Source of the DNA: Pseudanabaenales cyanobacterium
GTDB taxonomy: Bacteria; Cyanobacteriota; Cyanobacteriia; Phormidesmidales; Phormidesmidaceae
Assembly (NCBI GenBank): GCA_022360135.1
Contig: JAKSDM010001641.1
Span: 1 to 7,746, forward strand
Length of the DNA stretch: 7,746 nucleotides
Direction of reading: 5' to 3'
Position 1 is the first letter of the stretch, and each line of letters starts with the position of its first letter. A program made the position numbers and the translations under genes. This document shows positions 4,803-7,746 of this stretch, piece by piece. The notes below the pieces were generated by a model. That model did not search any database and was not told where the DNA came from. It was given only the letters and a program-made list of their open reading frames with translations.

Positions 4803-5885
4803 ATGGAAATTGGAGTTCCCAAAGAGATAAAGGATCAGGAATTTCGAGTTGGGCTTAGTCCGAATAGTGTGCAGGCGCTTCAGGAGTATGGCCACGTTGC
4901 TTTTGTCGAAAGGGGGGCCGGACTAGGCGCTGGTTTCAGCGATGAAGACTATCTCAAAGCCGGGGCTAAGTTAGTGGCGACTGCGGCGGAAACTTGGCAG
5001 TGTGAAATGGTCGTAAAGGTCAAGGAGCCACTGCCGTCAGAATATCCTTTGATGCAAAAGGGACAAATTCTTTTCACCTTCCTACATCTAGCAGCCAGTC
5101 GAGAACTGACGGAATGTTTGATAGCAAGTGGAGTGAACGCGATCGCCTACGAAATGGTAGAGATCAACCATCAACGTCCCCTCCTGACCCCCATGAGCAT
5201 TATTGCCGGTCGTCTCTCTGTGCAGTTCGGCGCCCGCTATTTGGAGCGACAGCAGGACGGTCGCGGCGTGCTGCTCGGGGGAGTGCCGGGTGTACGTCCC
5301 GGTCGCGTCGTGGTTTTGGGCGGCGGCGTAGTAGGAACAGAAGCCGCCAAGATGGCGATCGGTCTAGGGGCCCAAGTGCAAATTGTGGATATTAGCGTGG
5401 ATCGCCTCGCCTATCTGGAAACTTTGTTTGGCTCCAGAGTTGAGTTGCTTTACAGTAGTCCAGCCGAAATTCAACGCATTGTTCCAGAGGCAGATTTACT
5501 GATTGGCGCAGTCCTAGTACCGGGTCGTCGTCCTCCCCAACTGGTGTCTCGGCGGTCAGTCAGTCAAATGCATCCCGGTTCTGTGATTATCGATGTCGCT
5601 GTAGACCAAGGGGGGTGTATCGAAACCCTGCGCCCCACCTCCCACACCCATCCCACCTATGTTGAGGAAGCTGTCCTCCACTATGGCGTCCCCAACATGC
5701 CGGGCGCAGTTCCCTGGACAGCTACCCAGGCATTAAATAACAGCACCTTGCCCTATGTTTTTCAGCTGGCCCAGCATGGCTTCAAGGCATTAGAGCTTGA
5801 CCTGGCGCTGGCTGAAGGTTTGAATATTACCAATCACAAACTGGTTCATCCAGCCGTGCAGGAAGTTTTTCCTGATTTAACTTAG
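4803..5885 (+). CDS. ald: Alanine dehydrogenase (NAD-dependent)
   Basis: This cytosolic enzyme interconverts L-alanine and pyruvate plus ammonia with NAD. In cyanobacteria it serves alanine catabolism and nitrogen balance and matters for diazotrophic growth in heterocyst formers. The 360-residue length is normal for Ald. The N-terminus MEIGVPKEIKDQEFRVGLSP is diagnostic, with substrate-binding Arg15 and Lys74 (KVKEP) and catalytic His95 (FLHLA). The Rossmann fold shows Gly173-x-Gly175-x2-Gly178 and Asp196 at the end of the second strand, favouring NAD over NADP. Catalytic Asp268 lies in VAVDQGG, followed by NMPGAVPWTATQAL; Trp replaces the Arg or Lys common at that position in other bacteria. 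A HIP1 site is at 5139-5146. The stop lies 16 bases from the convergent glycosyltransferase stop, with no terminator between. Confidence 0.97.
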   Translation: MEIGVPKEIKDQEFRVGLSPNSVQALQEYGHVAFVERGAGLGAGFSDEDYLKAGAKLVATAAETWQCEMVVKVKEPLPSEYPLMQKGQILFTFLHLAASRELTECLIASGVNAIAYEMVEINHQRPLLTPMSIIAGRLSVQFGARYLERQQDGRGVLLGGVPGVRPGRVVVLGGGVVGTEAAKMAIGLGAQVQIVDISVDRLAYLETLFGSRVELLYSSPAEIQRIVPEADLLIGAVLVPGRRPPQLVSRRSVSQMHPGSVIIDVAVDQGGCIETLRPTSHTHPTYVEEAVLHYGVPNMPGAVPWTATQALNNSTLPYVFQLAQHGFKALELDLALAEGLNITNHKLVHPAVQEVFPDLT

Positions 5886-5901
5886 AGACTTCAGGAAAGC
5901 C

Positions 5902-7746
5902 TTATTGGTGAGACAACGCAGTTTTAGGCGCCCACACACTGACAACCGTGTCTTGGAAAGGGTAAAAACGCTTGTAGATGTTAGAAACTTCCCCAATCTT
6001 ATCGTAGTTGTCTGGAAAGTCAATTCCTGATGCTTTCATACAACTAATAATCTCAGGACGGATACGACTATTGACCAAGAGTATCGAATTTTGCTTATCC
6101 TTCTTTGAAGACATAATGTTATTGCAAATCCGATTCGACGACTCAAATTCTCCACCATGATCAAGATACCAAGGCGCACCCGGCGAAACACCTCCCAAGA
6201 GATAGACAATTCCAGGCATATCGTACAATGCGATAATGGGGTCATCTAGTTGAAAGTTTGTCTGTTTAATCAAAGCGCTTAGAGCCTGAATAAAATCTTT
6301 GGTCTGTGGATCAACCTTTAAGCGACTATTTTTAAATTGAGCCAGGTTGACGATCTCTGTCTGCTGTGGAAGAGGCTCAACCAGGCGGTAAGGTTTATAA
6401 ATATGCCAATACGTTATCTTTAACAGCAGCCAGATAACCACACTGACCATAAATAAAGATATAAAGGGTTTGGCTTTACCATTTCTATTAAGATTGACAA
6501 GTAATATAATGATTAGAGCAAACCAGGGAACAATATTTTTTGCTGCTAGAGTAGTGACGGAAGTGTCGGTGCCAAGCCCCGCTATAAAAGGCAGAAAGAA
6601 TAAAAATAAACAGGCGGATAGGGCTTGCCAAAATCTATCGTTTTGAAAGCCCAGGAATTGAAAATTTACTTTTTCCCAAAAACGAGCCATCAAAATGATC
6701 AACAGAAAGGCAATTACAAGAACGTAGTAGGGGGTTATTGCACGATTACCTCCTTCACCAAAAAGCAAAAATGAAAAACCCTGATAAAGGTGATAGATAA
6801 TATCTAACGACAATCCAGATATTAATATCCAAAACAAATAACGATTTTTCTTTACCCTTAAATACTGAGTTGAAAAGTAAATAGTAGAAAATAGAAATAC
6901 ACTGAGATAAAACCATAAAAAGTTATTCGATGTAGACAACAATCCCTTGTACTCTCTCAATGGTTCTTTCCATAAAGATAAAAGCATTAGAATTGGACTT
7001 AAAATCTTGGGAGAATCTGATGATGGAGCATAATTAGTCGACAAATTTTGGGATAACAGTTCAATATATTGAGAAACATCTTGAAAGATAGTAAAGTAAG
7101 ATAATGCACCAATAACACACCCTGTAATCAGACAACTGAAAGTCATAAAATAGTATCTAAAATCTACTTTTCTGTGATATAGCAGCGTTATAATAAATAA
7201 CAAACACAGGAAATTAACTGAGGAAGGAGGTTTAATAAAAAACTGAAATACTGATGAATAACCAATACCTATCCATGCTACTTTGAGTGAAGTAGACTTT
7301 AGCGCCTTTGTAGGGTCTTGAGATATCGTAAAAAATACTAGACTGGCCTGCAGCAAGTTCGCTGCATTATTGAGGGTATTGTAAGACAAAACATGGTAGG
7401 TGTCATAATCTAAGATGAACCCTCCAAATACCAAGAAAAGTGAGGTAAACATCAGACCCCATACCTGGTTTTTCTGATCATAAAATCTATGTAGCCAGTT
7501 CCAGAAACAGACAGCAAAGATCAATGATGAGGTGATTGTTATAATTAGGGCGATTAAGCGATAAGTAATTATACCTGGATTCATCCAGCCGAATAATTTA
7601 TACCCGATAGTATGAAAAGAGGTGATAACTTCAAATCGTTCTTGTAAGGCATGAAACCCTAATAAACAATAGCCTTCGTCGGTGATATCGAACCCTTTGT
7701 CAATCCCCCAAAGACGTAAACCCAGGGTGAAAATTACCGCAATTAG
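5902..7746 (-). CDS. GT-C-like membrane glycosyltransferase, N-terminus beyond right edge
   Basis: The frame stays open from the TAA at 5902-5904 to the right edge, 614 codons, so the Met at 7584 is internal and the true start lies outside. The first visible residues (LIAVIFTLGLRLWGI) look like the end of the first transmembrane helix. The next loop carries DITDEGYCLLG (Asp20, Asp23, Glu24 in visible numbering); acidic residues in this first outer loop are the metal-binding or catalytic signature of GT-C enzymes (ArnT/PMT type), which use polyprenyl-phosphate sugars. About ten further hydrophobic helices follow, then a soluble, probably periplasmic C-terminal domain (about 480-614). A likely role is glycosylation of lipid, polysaccharide or protein at the envelope; the substrate cannot be told. 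The gene is clearly more AT-rich than its neighbours and has no HIP1 site, which suggests later acquisition. A polysaccharide or lipoprotein membrane enzyme of another family is possible. Confidence 0.8.
   Translation of the reverse strand, partial: LIAVIFTLGLRLWGIDKGFDITDEGYCLLGFHALQERFEVITSFHTIGYKLFGWMNPGIITYRLIALIITITSSLIFAVCFWNWLHRFYDQKNQVWGLMFTSLFLVFGGFILDYDTYHVLSYNTLNNAANLLQASLVFFTISQDPTKALKSTSLKVAWIGIGYSSVFQFFIKPPSSVNFLCLLFIITLLYHRKVDFRYYFMTFSCLITGCVIGALSYFTIFQDVSQYIELLSQNLSTNYAPSSDSPKILSPILMLLSLWKEPLREYKGLLSTSNNFLWFYLSVFLFSTIYFSTQYLRVKKNRYLFWILISGLSLDIIYHLYQGFSFLLFGEGGNRAITPYYVLVIAFLLIILMARFWEKVNFQFLGFQNDRFWQALSACLFLFFLPFIAGLGTDTSVTTLAAKNIVPWFALIIILLVNLNRNGKAKPFISLFMVSVVIWLLLKITYWHIYKPYRLVEPLPQQTEIVNLAQFKNSRLKVDPQTKDFIQALSALIKQTNFQLDDPIIALYDMPGIVYLLGGVSPGAPWYLDHGGEFESSNRICNNIMSSKKDKQNSILLVNSRIRPEIISCMKASGIDFPDNYDKIGEVSNIYKRFYPFQDTVVSVWAPKTALSHQ

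Noticed and set aside
5114..5395. Plus-strand 93-codon frame inside ald
   Set aside because: Arg/Ser-rich shadow of the ald frame.
1..7746. Search for CRISPR arrays, insertion sequences, tRNA or rRNA genes
   Set aside because: No regularly spaced 25-40-bp repeats, transposase-like frames with inverted ends, or tRNA/rRNA signatures were seen.

Overview
The window looks like chromosomal DNA from a cyanobacterium, most likely a filamentous one. It carries a DnaK2-type chaperone, a single-helix high-light-inducible chlorophyll-binding protein (HliD type) and a cyanobacterial-style alanine dehydrogenase. It has six copies of the HIP1 octamer GCGATCGC in the first 5.9 kb and short tandem heptamer repeats of the STRR kind. 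No clear mobile element, CRISPR array, phage gene or defence system is visible.

Layout, left to right. (1) Positions 1-141, minus strand: the N-terminal part of an unrecognised protein that runs off the left edge. (2) 142-623: a 482-bp divergent regulatory region with an HLR1-like direct repeat (candidate RpaB site), several short hairpins, and a pair of 9-mers spaced 21 bp apart just upstream of a TATA-like box. (3) 624-2540, plus: dnaK, followed by two hairpins; the second is a strong intrinsic terminator whose stem contains a HIP1 site. (4) 2786-3694, plus: an unrecognised 302-residue protein with a C-terminal four-cysteine cluster. (5) 3796-4317, minus: a two-gene unit, hliD then a 100-residue two-helix membrane protein. 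GATTYTR heptamer arrays lie on both sides of this unit. (6) 4357-4802: a 446-bp divergent intergenic region with a candidate hli promoter, a 10-bp-period direct repeat and two heptamer repeat families. (7) 4803-5885, plus: ald, with a strong ribosome binding site. (8) 5902-7746, minus: a large polytopic GT-C-like glycosyltransferase. It is AT-rich, lacks HIP1 sites, and stays open through the right edge, so its true start is outside the window.

The genes do not form one pathway. dnaK (protein folding), hliD (chlorophyll and photosystem protection) and the candidate RpaB-type sites all fit stress or high-light acclimation. ald belongs to alanine and nitrogen metabolism, and the glycosyltransferase to cell-envelope sugar or lipid chemistry. 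I see no convincing new multi-gene system. The best leads are the hliD-linked membrane protein, the Cys-cluster protein, and the repeat-type regulatory sites before dnaK and hliD.
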